Of a stretch of DNA of 64,000 nucleotides, positions 22,950-35,492 are shown in pieces. The stretch covers positions 13,104,633-13,168,632 of the forward strand of contig OZ007583.1 in NCBI GenBank assembly GCA_963931925.1, in the 5' to 3' direction. The notes under the pieces are model-generated. The model was not told the origin of the DNA. It worked only from the letters and a program-made list of their open reading frames with translations, and searched no databases. The stretch is from Onchidella celtica. Its lineage: Eukaryota > Mollusca > Gastropoda > Systellommatophora > Onchidiidae. The position numbers and the translations under genes are program-made. The first letter of the stretch is position 1. The number at the start of each line of letters is the position of its first letter.

Positions 22950-24339
22950 CCTACTTATCTTCAATTTGTGTAGGTTTCCAATACTATTTTACGGGAAATC
23001 TAATCCTATTGCTAATCTACCCTGATCCAAAATCACACACCGGCATTTCCCTCAAACAACAAACCAACACAATCCACAGCATTGGTATTGTCATCACTGT
23101 CATTTTGGTTAAGAAAGTATGGCCCAGGCAGGAATAGCAAGCAATCTGACCGGTAAAAAATTTCCAAAGTCGTTCAAAATGGTCGTCTCAATAATTATAA
23201 CTTAAAGGCGTGGTTTCTACATCGCTGCCATGTCACAAAAAGCTAAAAGAGCGAGAACAATTTTTTTTTTTTTTGCACGCTTTGATTCCGAAAACGTCAA
23301 AGCTTTCTAAGTGTCTCTCTCCAAGAATATCAGTCCAATGTTAACAATGCGATTGCCAAGAAGACATTACATTTTTTAAATCTTTATACACAACGATACG
23401 GTTGGTCTTTTGAGTCCAGGTGGAAATCAGTATTTACAGAATTAACACCTTCAATTATAACAGTACATCAAGGAAAAGCACATAAATAATATCCAGTGCG
23501 ATGTTATTGCCAGCGGTGGGAGACATAGCTGATCGAGTGAAATAATATGATATGATGACGAAAGGGCTCCAAGTGCAATAGCGACATCCCCGTCTCTCTC
23601 AATCTCCGGTTAAAAGAAACAAAACCATTCATAATCATGAATAATCAATAATGTCCTAATATTCTGCACTAACATCAAACACAGTTTTCCCTAGCAATCA
23701 CACAGACAAACAAAATAGCAAGGAGAACAACATTCATTTTTTGGTCTAGACAATTATGCCCGTGTCGCCGACGTCCAAATTGACTCGTGACTCCAAATTC
23801 TTGGAAATGGAAATCTTTTCCTCTCATCTCATAATGTATTAATTTCATCGATAGGATAACAACCCTTTTCCCTCGGCGAAAACGGAGCTGTCTATAAGCA
23901 AACTTTACAGAGGAATGATAAAAAAAAAAAAAGGTTTGGAAAATAAAAAGACAGACACTTTTGAGCGTGTGCAGGGCCGTCCAACCTTTCTTTGAAAAAA
24001 AAATATCTAACTTCCTGGACACGAAATACACTCATTATTTCGTTCCTTTTATCCTATCTTACTTTCTAAGTCACAGTTTCTCTGAAATGTTCGATTCTGT
24101 TTTCTCAGAAAAGCAATTCGAATGCGGGAAAAACAATCACTGCCACATATAATATGAAGGTGAGAAAATACGTTTATAGCCTGAAAGTCCACATCTTCCC
24201 TCTAACAACTGGAAGAGTGAATTTCCCGGTTCTGAAATTCCGTCACTTTTCTCAAACTTTGACTGTGCACAGATAGAGCTCGTGAAACGTGCTTTTAACT
24301 TAGTAGGATAAAGGCTAAAGCCACATTTTCGTGACTACG
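22950..24339. other. Non-coding stretch, nothing recognised
   Basis: T-run near 23262, A-run near 23920. Open frames are short and without recognisable domains. Confidence 0.45.
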
Positions 24340-24735
24340 AATTGCCGGATAAAGGCATGGGCTATATGGGCTGCAGCCCAAGGGCCCCCGCCGGCCGAGG
24401 GCCTCCAGAGATTGAGTAACATTAAATAATATCAAAATCTTATTTTAATTTCTATTGGCCGACGTTCTACTTAGAATAAATAGATTTATTTTAAAGAATA
24501 AAATTTAATATAAAATATCGAAAAATTGTTTTAGTTTTGAAAATATCACAATTTATCCTCTTTTTGTCGTGTTACACAATAATGTACCCATCTATGCGGG
24601 CCCACCGTTGACATCATGTTGTAGAATTTGAATAAATGAATTTCAAAAATCCGAAATCCGTGTTCTTATTCATTGTTACTGGGGACCTCACAGTTTTTGT
24701 AGCCCAGGAGCCCACAGAATGGTAATCCGGCCCTG
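24340..24735. mobile_element. Non-autonomous hAT-like element, family F5 copy 1
   Basis: Right end read backwards CAGGGCCGGATTACCATTCT then GTGGGCTCCTGGGC; left end AATTGCCGGATAAAGGCATG then GGGCTATATGGGC. Flanking 8-mers TGACTACG (24332-24339) and TGGCTACG (24736-24743) match at 7 of 8, a convincing hAT target duplication. Interior AT-rich, no coding. Confidence 0.8.
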
Positions 24736-24823
24736 TGGCTACGGTTGTTTCCACCTGGTAATCTTCAAATACAAACAAAGCACTGAAAACAAAACAGAGC
24801 AGCACACAAATAAGACAAATGGA
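24736..24823. other. Short spacer between two hAT-like elements
   Basis: Only 88 bp separates the two F5-type elements; it contains the target duplication copies of both. Confidence 0.6.
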
Positions 24824-25136
24824 CAGGGTCAGATTAAGACGTTTAGAGGCCCTAAGCGCTTACACGATTTTGTTGGTCACATATAAAATATTGTATGTGT
24901 AATTCAATATATCAAACAAACAAACAAAAAAGAGTCTTATAGGTAGATAAACAATTAATTTATTGTGGAAGGGGCTCTTTTTGTGGACCCCGGTTCAGCA
25001 GCACCATTTGCAGTTTTGCATGATATGGTCCATGATAAATCTTGCAATGAAAATGTTCTGTGCTTCCTCCCCCCCCCCCTCCCCCCCCGATGCACTAAGC
25101 ACTTGCTAATTTTGCTTAATGTTTAATCCAGCCCAG
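24824..25136. mobile_element. Non-autonomous hAT-like element, family F5 relative
   Basis: Left end CAGGGTCAGATTAAGACG with AGGCCCTAAGCGC; right end read backwards CTGGGCTGGATTAAACATTA with AAGC. Flanks CAAATGGA and CACACGGA agree at 6 of 8. 313 bp with an internal C-run (25070-25088). Confidence 0.72.
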
Positions 25137-26655
25137 CACACGGACAATGTCTATGGACAACCCAGACTGTATTGTTTTTAAATGGGTTCCTCAGGCAGCA
25201 GTGGTTCAGCACAATATTTCACTTTCAGATCAAGAGTGCCCAGAAGGTTTATTTCTGTTCCATGTGAACTAAATTTGCAGTTTGTCTGGGTCACAGAGGG
25301 TTATATGCAGTGTTTCTGGAGGGCGAGGCGCCTGGACTGGGCATAGTCATAAATTCACACGTCAGATGACCAAATGTTGGACAAGGATGTTCTAATCTAG
25401 CTGGGGCATCCTGTTGGGCAATCGCGCTGAAACCAGCCTTTTTTTTTTTTTTTTTCGATTGCTTTTCTGTTTTTTACATACAGACTTATTATTTATTTAG
25501 GATTATTTGTGTGCTTATTTCATTTTTTTGTTTTCAGAAAAACAATTCCTTTATCATTAAATAGCCATTCGAAGCAGGGCTTTTATACAATCATATATAA
25601 AATATACTAGGCTGGATATGTCTTGCTACACATTTTTAAACGGCTGGAGCTTTTAAACCCTTGGGAATATTTGAATGAAATAAAAAATAAAAGCTTGTCA
25701 TCTTTTATTCAAGTTCCTTTGATCCCATAGATGATCTAAATGAGCATTTCAGGCAAGATAGAAACAGTCAAACATCTTAATCGACATGCTGAAAGCTCAT
25801 ATACTTCTGAACCTTGTTGTTTGGTTGTCCAAGACAGGACATCAATTCATTAGAAAAATGAAAGATTTTTTATTTCACGGAAACAATCTGTTGTTTTTTT
25901 TATACGTCTTTTTTAAATTAACCTCATCCGATCAAAAGTTACAGCCGTTTAAAATTTGTTGCAACACTTACACGGCTAAGTAAATACCGGTAATATGCAC
26001 TTTTGCTTACCCGGTTCTGTGCAACTGGCAATGGGAACATGTTTGGGAACATTAGGCAAGTCGATCAATTAAAAAGAGCCATAAACATTTTAGAAAGGTA
26101 AACAGACATCTCAAGTGACTGACAATAAAGACAAACAACAAAAAAACGGAAACATTGAATAAATACCTGACTAATATTCTTCCTCTGTCTTTTCTTGTTA
26201 CAATCGTGATTGCTGTCTTTCCCTAACTTACAGACGGTTTAAGAAATATCCTAGAAACGTCCATCACATTAATCAGTGCTCAGTGCATCGACCAGTCACT
26301 TGCTAATGTTAGAAAAATAATGTCCGTTCAACGACAGCAGTTACAATAAGACTGCCGTCATTAGGGTATCGGTATTGACTACATTGTCATGATTACGATA
26401 AAAGCGAGGATGGTGATGATGATGAATTTTACTATTATTATTGCTATGACAACACCCACTACATGCACAAGATTATAACCAACGTATAGAAAATCCGAGT
26501 TGTCTCGGTCCGAAGTTTATCTCAGTCATAAAAAAAACAAAAGCTAGAGACTCGAGGCCCGCCCTCTATCGAACTCCTGGCAACACTTTAGAGATTTATG
26601 TACATTAGAATATCAAAGAGTATTGAGATGGCCCGGGTATCACAGACACTGGACG
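25137..26655. other. Non-coding stretch, nothing recognised
   Basis: T-run at 25440-25456. No gene or element ends seen. Confidence 0.45.
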
Positions 26656-27088
26656 CAGTGGCGTAACGTTGGCGGGACCACAGGGGCGGTTACCCAGGGC
26701 GCAACATTCTCAGGGGCGCAAACTTTCGAACAAAAAAATTAAAGTATAAGACGTAACAAAAAAAAAATAGTACGTCCTCCCTTTCACACAGAAGATCTCC
26801 CAATGTTCTAACATTCTACACACTTTTTCAAAATGACAGGGCAAATAAATGTTGCCACGTATCATTTTAAAGTATTTTTCTCCCTAATTAAATCCTGGCC
26901 TCATGACTGAAATCCTTATCGGTGAATTACGTAATGCCTATTAATAGCGTGATTTCCCGTTTGAAGACACCGGTACCATAATGTTCCATAATTTGCGTAG
27001 AAAATCATAACTAACACATTCATAATTTCACCGAGTTACAACTAGATAGCCTCGCTCCTGGCGCTAGCAACCTCACACTACGCCACTG
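26656..27088. mobile_element. Non-autonomous hAT-like element, family F4 copy 2
   Basis: Left end CAGTGGCGTAACGTTGGCGG, right end read backwards CAGTGGCGTAGTGTGAGG. Flanking ACTGGACG (26648-26655) and TCTGGACG (27089-27096) match at 7 of 8. Interior AAATAAATGTTGCCACGTAT matches copy 1. No transposase. Confidence 0.85.
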
Positions 27089-28229
27089 TCTGGACGTGTC
27101 TTCGGCTGTAGACGATACTGAGTAGGATGTGGACTGAATTAAAGAAAGAGATCACTGGACTCTCTAAGCTAAGCCAATAAAAACATAAGAATCATGCTGG
27201 TTAGACCTGGATTCGTGGGAAGACACTGAGACTTTTCAAACTCCGAACACTATTCCTATGTACACATCGGGATGATTCTTGCGTAGGAGGACGATTGATG
27301 TAGATGAGGTTTGGATCTTTCTGCTACTTTCAGTAATGAAACTTGGTGCAGACAATACAAGTGGCTCGGAGAATTTAATAACATTATGAACCAGAATGTA
27401 TGCTTTTCTGTGTGAGAGGCTCAAACGCTATGAAACAGAACGGCCTGAGTGCACAATAGTGTCGTGTGATCTCATAATCTGAAGTAGCTGTTTTAAGTTA
27501 TTGACTGGCATGAAAAGAGAAGTTCATGTCTCAGGCAATGCTTTTTGACAGTGAAATGTAAGACAAACAATGACCAATACATTTCCAACCGCAAAAACTA
27601 ACCAACCATAGCATCCTAGTTGTGTTTCATTTGCGAATGGGTGAAAGAATGGGCCATTCTATATACGGACTCTAGTGGGCAAAACTGCACACTTAAATAA
27701 TACATCGAGAGAGCTTTGTGTATACAAAGTTCAGTCCCTCGCAGAAAGATCTACATGATTTTTTTTTCTATCTAGCTGCCGAGTAACCCAATTCATTGGA
27801 GCTTCTAGCTGCACGAACATTTTTCTATCACTATAATCAACCTTTACTAAAGCCCTGTTGACTGGTCCTTGTGGCATCTAAAACATCATGATTACACGCC
27901 CTTCATACGTAATACCATAATGAATTATTACTCAGAGCTATAGCATGTCAAACCTACATTTTGCATTCTGAATGTCAGTTTGAAATATTAAACAATGTTT
28001 TGCTGTCGAGACCCAGAATTTTCTATTGAAAGTCTCAGTGTGCCCCATTCAGTTCCAGTATTCTTCCTTACCTTTGGGAAATTAATTACGTCTTTATGTA
28101 ATTTTAATTAGTTCTTTTGCTGAGTTCCTTCGTCTTTATCTAAATGCGTATCCGTCTTCCTGTAGTGTCTAGTTTCACGTATCCGGTCACTCCCGCAGCG
28201 CTAAAAAAATATTTATTTGTTTTCCTGTA
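27089..28229. other. Non-coding stretch, nothing recognised
   Basis: Ordinary AT-rich sequence; a 62-residue minus-strand open frame near 27236 has no domain. Confidence 0.45.
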
Positions 28230-28430
28230 GGCCACCGAGTCAAGCCTGTCTTGCGACTGTCTCCATGCCCGAGATCTCCTCTTTCAACCTGCAGATTCAA
28301 GACAATTCAGATGCGCCTAAATTAGCAAGAGAGACTTGTTTCACTTTCGCCAGTTTACTAGGTCTCGTTCTTCTGTAATCCATATCTCACTCTAAACCCG
28401 AGGCAAAACAGACGACCGAGTGCGCAACCA
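28230..28430 (+). mobile_element. SINE-B copy 1
   Basis: Core AGCAAGAGAGACTTGTTTCA, then TAGGTCTCGTTCTTCTGTAA and CTCTAAACCCGAGGCAAAAC AGAC. The same ordered blocks occur in the copies at 29194, 35326 and 37560. The upstream 60 bp would be the tRNA-like head but is poorly preserved. Confidence 0.5.
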
Positions 28431-29193
28431 GCCCCTATTTTTCGCTTGCCCCAAGATAATCTTGATATCATGGCTGTAGCGAATGACCAACGTTTATTCA
28501 CTATCAAGACAGTAGGGAAAGCCTTAACGCGAGTAAACGAATTTCAAATACACAGATAGATCCAGAGATTTCCGACAAGTAAATGTTACATTCAAGAGAA
28601 TGAAATCTCACAGACTTCACATCATCGGGCTATAATGGGGCTAAAGGGTGAACGTGTAAAACTACATGCGATTGAATGATACAAACATTATGAAAACCTC
28701 TGTACGATCTCATTATTTTATGACAAATTAAGTGGAAAGATCCATTTTGGAGACAATTCTGTCTTTAATATTATTCATTTCAGAATTTTTTTAAAAGCAA
28801 AAGAAGAGATCCTTTTTTTGGTCTAGTAGAATCGGAAAGTATGATTGGAAATTTCATTTTTCGCCTATTTTATTATATTGCTGGTCGAAAACCAACTTTA
28901 GATGTCAGGTCTGCGTATCCCCGAGTCAACAGATTGGTAACGATAATGGCTGGTTCTCTTTGGTACATCTGGTTTAAAATCATCGAACATTCTCATCAGT
29001 CAGTATTTGCTGGTGATTATCACCCTACCTAATGACAAACCCAAGTTCTCTGAACCGTCCAAATACTCATAAGCCTGTCCTTAGTGAGTCATAATACTTG
29101 CCACGTTCGGACAGATGGTAAAATCTGACACTTCGTATTAATCCATAATTCTCAGAAGTCTGCTGGAATCAGTTGGAACCTTAAAGCTATACA
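28431..29193. other. Non-coding stretch between SINE-B copies
   Basis: No gene recognised; the 63-residue frame at 28841 has no recognisable domain. Confidence 0.4.
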
Positions 29194-29378
29194 TACGGCT
29201 AGTGTAGCGCACTGGTCTGTTTTGCATCGGGTTTGACTGAAACTTGAACTTGGTTTGAATCAGCTGGCAAGATAGTTTAGTTTGTTTCAGTGCCACTAGT
29301 CCGCGCAATGTCCCACTTCACTGGATGTTCCATATCCCACACTAAAACTAAGGCAAACAGACAGACCTCAGTGCATTC
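29194..29378 (+). mobile_element. SINE-B copy 2
   Basis: Head GGCTAGTGTAGCGCACTGGT with GGGTTTGACTGA, resembling degenerate pol III A and B boxes; core CAGCTGGCAAGATAGTTTAG, TCCGCGCAATGTCCCACTTC and ACTAAAACTAAGGCAAACAG. About 185 bp, same orientation as the other three copies. Confidence 0.6.
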
Positions 29379-32225
29379 CTAGCCTTGCTGGAAACACTTC
29401 TTGCATAGTATCATATTTCATATAATTTTTTTTTATCTTCTGTAGTTTCCTATCCCAAGCAATGCATTTCCTTGTGCAAGTCCCTTCACATTAAAAAGCA
29501 GCAGTCCTCTAGCGTCAACACATGACGTGCACTAGGTCTATCTGCCCAAAACTCTTAATAGAAGATCAGTGAACGCGCCCGATTCTTCGCAATATGAGAA
29601 ATATGGAAATGCAATATTTGACTTCCAGTTCACAAAGCAAATGCTCTGCAGTAATGGACTATCATAGCCTCGCTAACCCACGGCAAATACCCCCTGTCTG
29701 GTGGATTTTTGGCGTCCATTCATCTCAAAAGTAAATCTTTCATTCGGCTTCATATCCAGTTCCCTATGACAGTCCAGCTCCACTCATCCAGACATTTCAT
29801 GCTGAAGTGGCGCTTCCTTGGAGCAATGGCGATTTAAAGGCCAGCTGAATAACCCGTGGCTAATGTACACAAATCTACAATCATTAGACCCACCCTGTGT
29901 GGGCTAACTGAAATAACTTTGAGAATTTGAATACACATGGTATGTGTGCTTTTATTTCTGTCTCACTATCCTCCACGAAGGTTCCTTACCACTTCACTTC
30001 ATGTATGCCTGTTACTGAGTTTGTTGAGTTGCAATCTATGTTTATGTAATGATGCGTAAAACGTCTGAACCATGTATGTGCTCTTAAAAGCTCTGTGAAA
30101 GAGAATTTCCTCCATGGGAAAATAAACTGATTCTTATCTTATGTAATCAATTTATTCAGTCAGTTCTCATTCTTCTCTCCATCCTTTCTGCTTTTCCTGA
30201 TTAGGTAAATGATCAGCCAATATCTTATAAAAACACTAGTTAGTTTGTGCATGAAGTCTCATTGAAACTCGATGTTGTGACGCCACTATCCAACTAACTG
30301 CATGGCCGATCAAACTTGGCGTATGCGCGCTGAACCAATAGACAAGGCTATGATGTATTAATTTTCATTGTTCTTATTCTGTCCTTGTTATTGTGACGGG
30401 CGCAGTAATATCCAAACTCAAACTCAAACTCCGCTTGGAAAACAACAACAACTAAATGTAAATAGTTCTGCCCTGTGATCTGTTACATGGTGTCAGGTTG
30501 TGTAATTAAAACAATTAAAACACTCCACTGCTGTTTTTGTTATTGTTATTATTGTTGTTGTTGTTTTGCATTCCATCAAACAGATCCCAATCAGACCTCC
30601 TCTGTTTTCCATTACACCCGGCCAGATGGTGCTACATGTATTTGCATAGTTAAACCCTGGTGATTTTAAATAGGGGACAGATCGATACCACTCTGTGGCA
30701 CAAGGTGAGAGCAAGCGAAATGATCCGGACTGAATCAAGAATACTAACCATTCAACGATTCCACGCAAGTACTGCCTGAAACTTGAAGCCCGATTATTTT
30801 CTATGTTGTAATAGTAAGGTAATCGTTTCCGTTCTGTTTCGATAATTTCTCTTCAGAAAAGAGCAATTTATAATAACATTATTATTGTCCTAGTTTTTTC
30901 TGAATTCCTGCTGGTTTTCGCCCGTGAACAAACAGAAATCTGCAATATGTTTAATTTTCACTGTTTCTTATTTTTGTTTTTGTTGATTTATTAAGACCTT
31001 AGTTATACTAAAGAATTTGGGCCTCTATTGTATATCGACTTTAGGAGTAAGAACACACCAACTCTAGCGAGGAGCTACCTTTCACTCTGAAGACGTGAAA
31101 CAAACTTAACCCATTGGACTACCAACTTTACTCATACAAGGTTTGAGAATAGGTTAATTTTGGTATGTTCGTATCAAGTAACCTGTGTGTGTGTGTATAT
31201 GCGCCCCACCCCCACGGTCAAGAAAAATAACGAACGAAAGTGAATTTTGTGTGGGAAATAAAAAAACATTTGTCGTACATAATACATACTTCCAGTGTCA
31301 GCTGACAATATTATCCAAAGTGGAGTTAGTCAAAACTGGCTTCTTTTTAAAGAATAAAAACGGTAAGCAGGTGTTTGGGGAAGACTAGAACACGAGGAAA
31401 TTAACCATAGAAAAGTGAGGCGTACAACCATATACTCATGGCAGACATTGCGGGTTTGAGCCCAAAACAGTTACTTGTCCTTTTGTTTCTTTCTTTCACT
31501 TCCGCTTTTCCGAGCACTAACTATAAGCATACATTTCTAAATGCCACAATCTTCCCTTTTCGCTTTTTATATAAATAGTACTTGGGTGTTGGGGTGGAGT
31601 GGAAATGGGGGGGGGGGGGTGGGGGGGTTAAATCCAGCATTCGTTGTCACGGGAGACCAACACCGGATGCTACGAAACACGGACATCGTAGCAATTCAAT
31701 GTGATATAGCCACAGGTCAGACTAAAATAAGCAGTGTTTTTATTGATCATTAACTCTAGCCATTCCCCCGTTCGAATGTTTTTATTGGCTCTGATGATAA
31801 AACTTGGCCACGCCTTCAAAGGACCGGTCATTTTTGCGGTCACTGGGTCCATTTATACATTGTCCAGTCTTTTTTTTTTTTTTTATTGATCTCGATACGG
31901 AATGATTTATTAATGCCGTAATTAATATCGGGTGTTGGATCTAATACAGATTATCTTGTGATAAAGTTGGGGTTCAAATGGGCCATGTAGCCAAATACTC
32001 ATCATTAGAGATTTTGCCACCAACTTGGAGCCAATATCCCATAACGTCATTGTGGCCAGGTGGCCAACTACAATGTTGTGGCCATTTATCAAAGCCTAAT
32101 CCACTGCCAAACGAAACACACATGGTGTAAAGTCAATTGTCACTCCTATTTCAGTTCGGCATGGAAACTTAATATTTCTCTCAAAGACCACTGGACTGTA
32201 TATCATACAGTCGGATTTTATATGT
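29379..32225. other. Non-coding stretch
   Basis: Contains the F7 half-element at 30245-30350, a possible tRNA-derived fragment near 31410-31465 (GGGTTTGAGCCC, a B-box-like motif), and an interrupted G-run (31608-31627). No gene recognised. Confidence 0.4.
30245..30350. mobile_element. F7 foldback element, half copy
   Basis: TCTCATTGAAACTCGATGTT, GTGACGCCACTATCCAACTA and GGCCGATCAAACTTGGCG match the right arm of the palindromic element at 32226-32411. The left arm is missing. The CRE seen in other copies is mutated here (TGACGCCA). Confidence 0.55.
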
Positions 32226-32411
32226 GAGGCTCGGGGCGCACTAGCCAATTTTAATAGGCCGATCAGTTCGATGGTGAGGTGACAACAGTGAGTTTCAGTG
32301 AGAAAAAAAACCAGTTGCCTGATATTCCAAGTCTCACTGAAACACACTGTCGTGACGTCACCATCCAATTAATTGGCAGATCAAAATCGGCTGGTCCATT
32401 TCTAGGCTAAG
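32226..32411. mobile_element. F7 foldback element carrying a CRE
   Basis: Two arms of about 75 bp are inverted repeats: CCAATTTTAATAGGCCGATC, ATGGTGAGGTGACAACAGTG and AGTTTCAGTGAG at the left, complemented by CTCACTGAAACACACTGTCG, TGACGTCACCATCCAATTAA and GATCAAAATCGGCTGG at the right. The right arm contains a perfect CRE, TGACGTCA, at 32353-32360. Also present at 49755-49935. Confidence 0.75.
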
Positions 32412-32764
32412 AAATCAATTCCAGGACTTCAGCTACCACACAAATGCACAGATCTCTATCTTTCTTCTACACAAAAGAGTACAGCTTATTGATTAATTTC
32501 GGTATTACTACACCACCTTCGTCTTTTGGCCTCAAGTTATTAAAAATATGCAAATTCTTTCAGTCTTTCTCCGGGGGTGGTTGTTGGACGCTTCCGGTAG
32601 GGTGACCGTCTTTCCTACCATTCTGTTAGAATTTTGTCTGACGTCTTTATCCTGGCACAGTAAGGTCGTTCTCGTTCTCGTGTCGAGGGGCTTTTTCTCG
32701 TTCCAAACTGAAACTCATAGTCATACTTTCTTTCTCCCTCTCATTCCTCTCATTCCTATTTATC
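32412..32764. other. Non-coding spacer
   Basis: No gene or element recognised before the CT block. Confidence 0.4.
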
Positions 32765-32773
32765 CCAGCTCCA

Positions 32774-32808
<35 letters not shown>

Positions 32809-32906
32809 ATTTCTTTCTCTCTCTGTGTGTCTGTGTGTCTGTCTGCCTATATGTATGTGTGTGTGTGTGTGTGTCTCTCTCTCTCGCTCTCTGTCTGTCT
32901 CTCCTT

Positions 32907-32962
<56 letters not shown>
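32765..32962. repeat. CT / GT microsatellite block
   Basis: CT arrays at both sides of a TGTGTCTG and TGTGTG section (about 32825-32873). Both strands read as open frames through it; neither is a gene. Confidence 0.92.
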
Positions 32963-32966
<4 letters not shown>

Positions 32967-35325
32967 GCAAAAAACTGCACATTCTTTTTAATTTAATGTT
33001 TGTTTTCTGCAAATTTTAAGCTGTAAACAGTCAAGGAGGGGCATGCAGGGCTAAAATAGTGTCTACAAATGATGCCGACGGAATGTTCCGTTCCCAAGCC
33101 AAAACCAACATCCCAAATCGCTGTCCGTGTAATCTTCCATGAAAATGCCGTCGGCAAATATTGTCTTTTCGCCAGCAAACTTGGGGGATAAACAATTAAA
33201 GGCGCTACAAATCTGTTTATGGTTGACATTCCCGACAGTTAAGATGCCAAAGGCAGGACGCGGCAAAATCAAATGTTTACTGTAAAACGTACACAGATGT
33301 AGTTTGCGGTGCCAAACAAAACGAAAAAGGCCCAGGATATTGAAATTACGAAACCAAATACAGGAAATATTGAGATAATTATGTTCACTGTTCAGCTATA
33401 GATTTCTATGTTAAACATTGGGTCTCCCTAACAGCAGCTTCAAAATTAAAGCCTCCGTCCCGGAAAAGGTCTAAATTACGGTAACAGATTAATACATCAC
33501 TGACTGAACAGAAAAACAGTACCATTCGGTTATGTGCCCAACAATTCACCTGTCGACTAATTATCAATAGTCCACAAATCAACCACTTATTAGGTAAACC
33601 TGTTAGTTCCAGGGCTGCACGATAAACTGCCGTAACTCGATTTTATGCACAATTTGAGATATTTGGCATGCTGGTAGCCTTTGACAGCTCGCAGGTCGTG
33701 TTATAAGTTGGGGGGGGGGGGTAAACTGTGAAAACTAAGGACTGAATGGGGTGTATTAACTGATATGATTGTCTGATAGTGTTTTGATTTTCCGGAGAAA
33801 TTTGTCAAAACCGCGTTAAGGCGCTGCACTGGAGATGTGAATCGCCAGTTAAGATGTTTCCTACCGCCAGCAATCTGACATAAAATTCTCTCTTGACCAA
33901 AAGATAAATAAAATAATTTTCCCATCATCCCTCTACACCATACATTCCAATGGCGATTTCAAAAGCATGACTACTTTCAGAGTGACACAGCGCAGTATAT
34001 TAATGTAAATTTATGATACAGCGGAACATTACACAATTTCCGTTCCTAAGTTAAAATGATGAGAATGCAGCTTAACGAACTTTTTACGTATGTATATACT
34101 CAACATAGAATGACCTTCAGTAGTTAATAATATAGGAATATCATTGTTATCATTATAATAAGACAAATTACACACAAAATAACAAAACAGCAATTTGGTC
34201 AGTCTCAGAACTTTGAAGGTTTCACAATCGATGAAAGGCAATTTATTGCAGTGTATCGTATCAAGCACGAAAGATTAATCACTCTTATCTCAACTCTAAT
34301 GATGCGTATTTCAAATGCTATATTTGGAATCGCCCACCACAAGTTGGTGTGGATGGAGCTTGGCATACTCAGCAGTATCTGAATAATGGAATTCCGTTCA
34401 AACACAGAATCAATACTGACATTGTGGACATGTCGTGGTGGTGTGAATAGCGCATCCGGTTACCACTTAGTGCAGTCGATCACGCATCCGATCTTTCTTA
34501 CCGGTTTAATGAAGCTCAGTAAATTATATTGTGTTAAGTCTGTCAGTGAATGAATGTACTGAGTTTGCAATATTTCAGCTATGAGTTTTGCTGAGTGTCA
34601 ATTCAGGTCGTTAGGTCAAATTGGGTTTCGAAGCAGTTGTTGTTTTATTTTCTTTATTTAAGTGCTAGCTTTAGGTTAGATCAGAGTTGGGGTTCCTTTG
34701 CGCTCGCAAATTTCATATTCAACATATTCCTTGGTAAACTGGCTACAGCTACTCTTTGGCATGTTAGCCACAAATTGGTGACAAAAACACACACATACAC
34801 ACAGGCGCGCACGCATACAGACACGTATTACATAACAGTATGGTTGGGAACAAACAGTTCAGACATTCAATAAGCTGAGCTGGCCAATATATTTAACTTT
34901 CTACGAGTGGTTCCTTTTTTGTCTGTATTAACCAAGAAACATGTCTCACACAAGAAGAAATTGTGCCCGTTTCTTCTGTAACAAAAAAGAAAAGAAGATA
35001 AAATACAAAGGAGAGAGAGAGAGAGAGAGAAAGAGAGAAACAAACAGAGAGAGACTGATTGCAACAAGAAGACTCATTCTTCACATGCACAGACAGCGGT
35101 GCCAGCAAATGCCAACGGAGAGTCAGAGAGGTTCATAGAGATACATTTGTGGGATTCTGGAAGCCTGAGGCAAGCAACTTTGAGTACGTACGCCAGCATC
35201 TAAAGAGGTGCGCGAATGGTGCGTGCGGACTCTGGACAATTTACACGAGAATGAAAAAAAAACAGTTTCTTCTGTGTTGCTGTCGTTTTTTCGTGGATTT
35301 CTTCAGACAATTTAGACTCATTTAG
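32963..35325. other. Non-coding stretch
   Basis: Contains a G-run (33710-33721), a short inverted pair TGCCGACGG / CCGTCGGCA (33072 and 33148), and a GA array (35011-35056). A stretch at about 33601-33640 (GATAAACTGCCGTAACTCGA) resembles 59158-59185 (GGTAAACTGCTGTAACTGGA), perhaps a further unclassified repeat. No gene recognised. Confidence 0.4.
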
Positions 35326-35492
35326 AGCGTTAAGCTGGTAGAACACTGAATCAAGTCTGCTTTGTGTCGGTCGTCACTCAGACTTCAACTTCCTTTAAAT
35401 CAGCTAGCGAGACAGAATTGTTTTAGTCTCATTATTGCGCGAGGTCTCCTTTAACTCCACAGTCCACAGAACCGAGGCAAAACAAACAAAGC
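35326..35492 (+). mobile_element. SINE-B copy 3
   Basis: tRNA-like start GCGTTAAGCTGGTAGAACAC (A-box-like), then CAGCTAGCGAGACAGAATTG, TTTTAGTCTCATTATTGCGC, GAGGTCTCCTTTAACTCCAC and ACCGAGGCAAAACAAAC. The closest copy to the family pattern. Confidence 0.65.
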
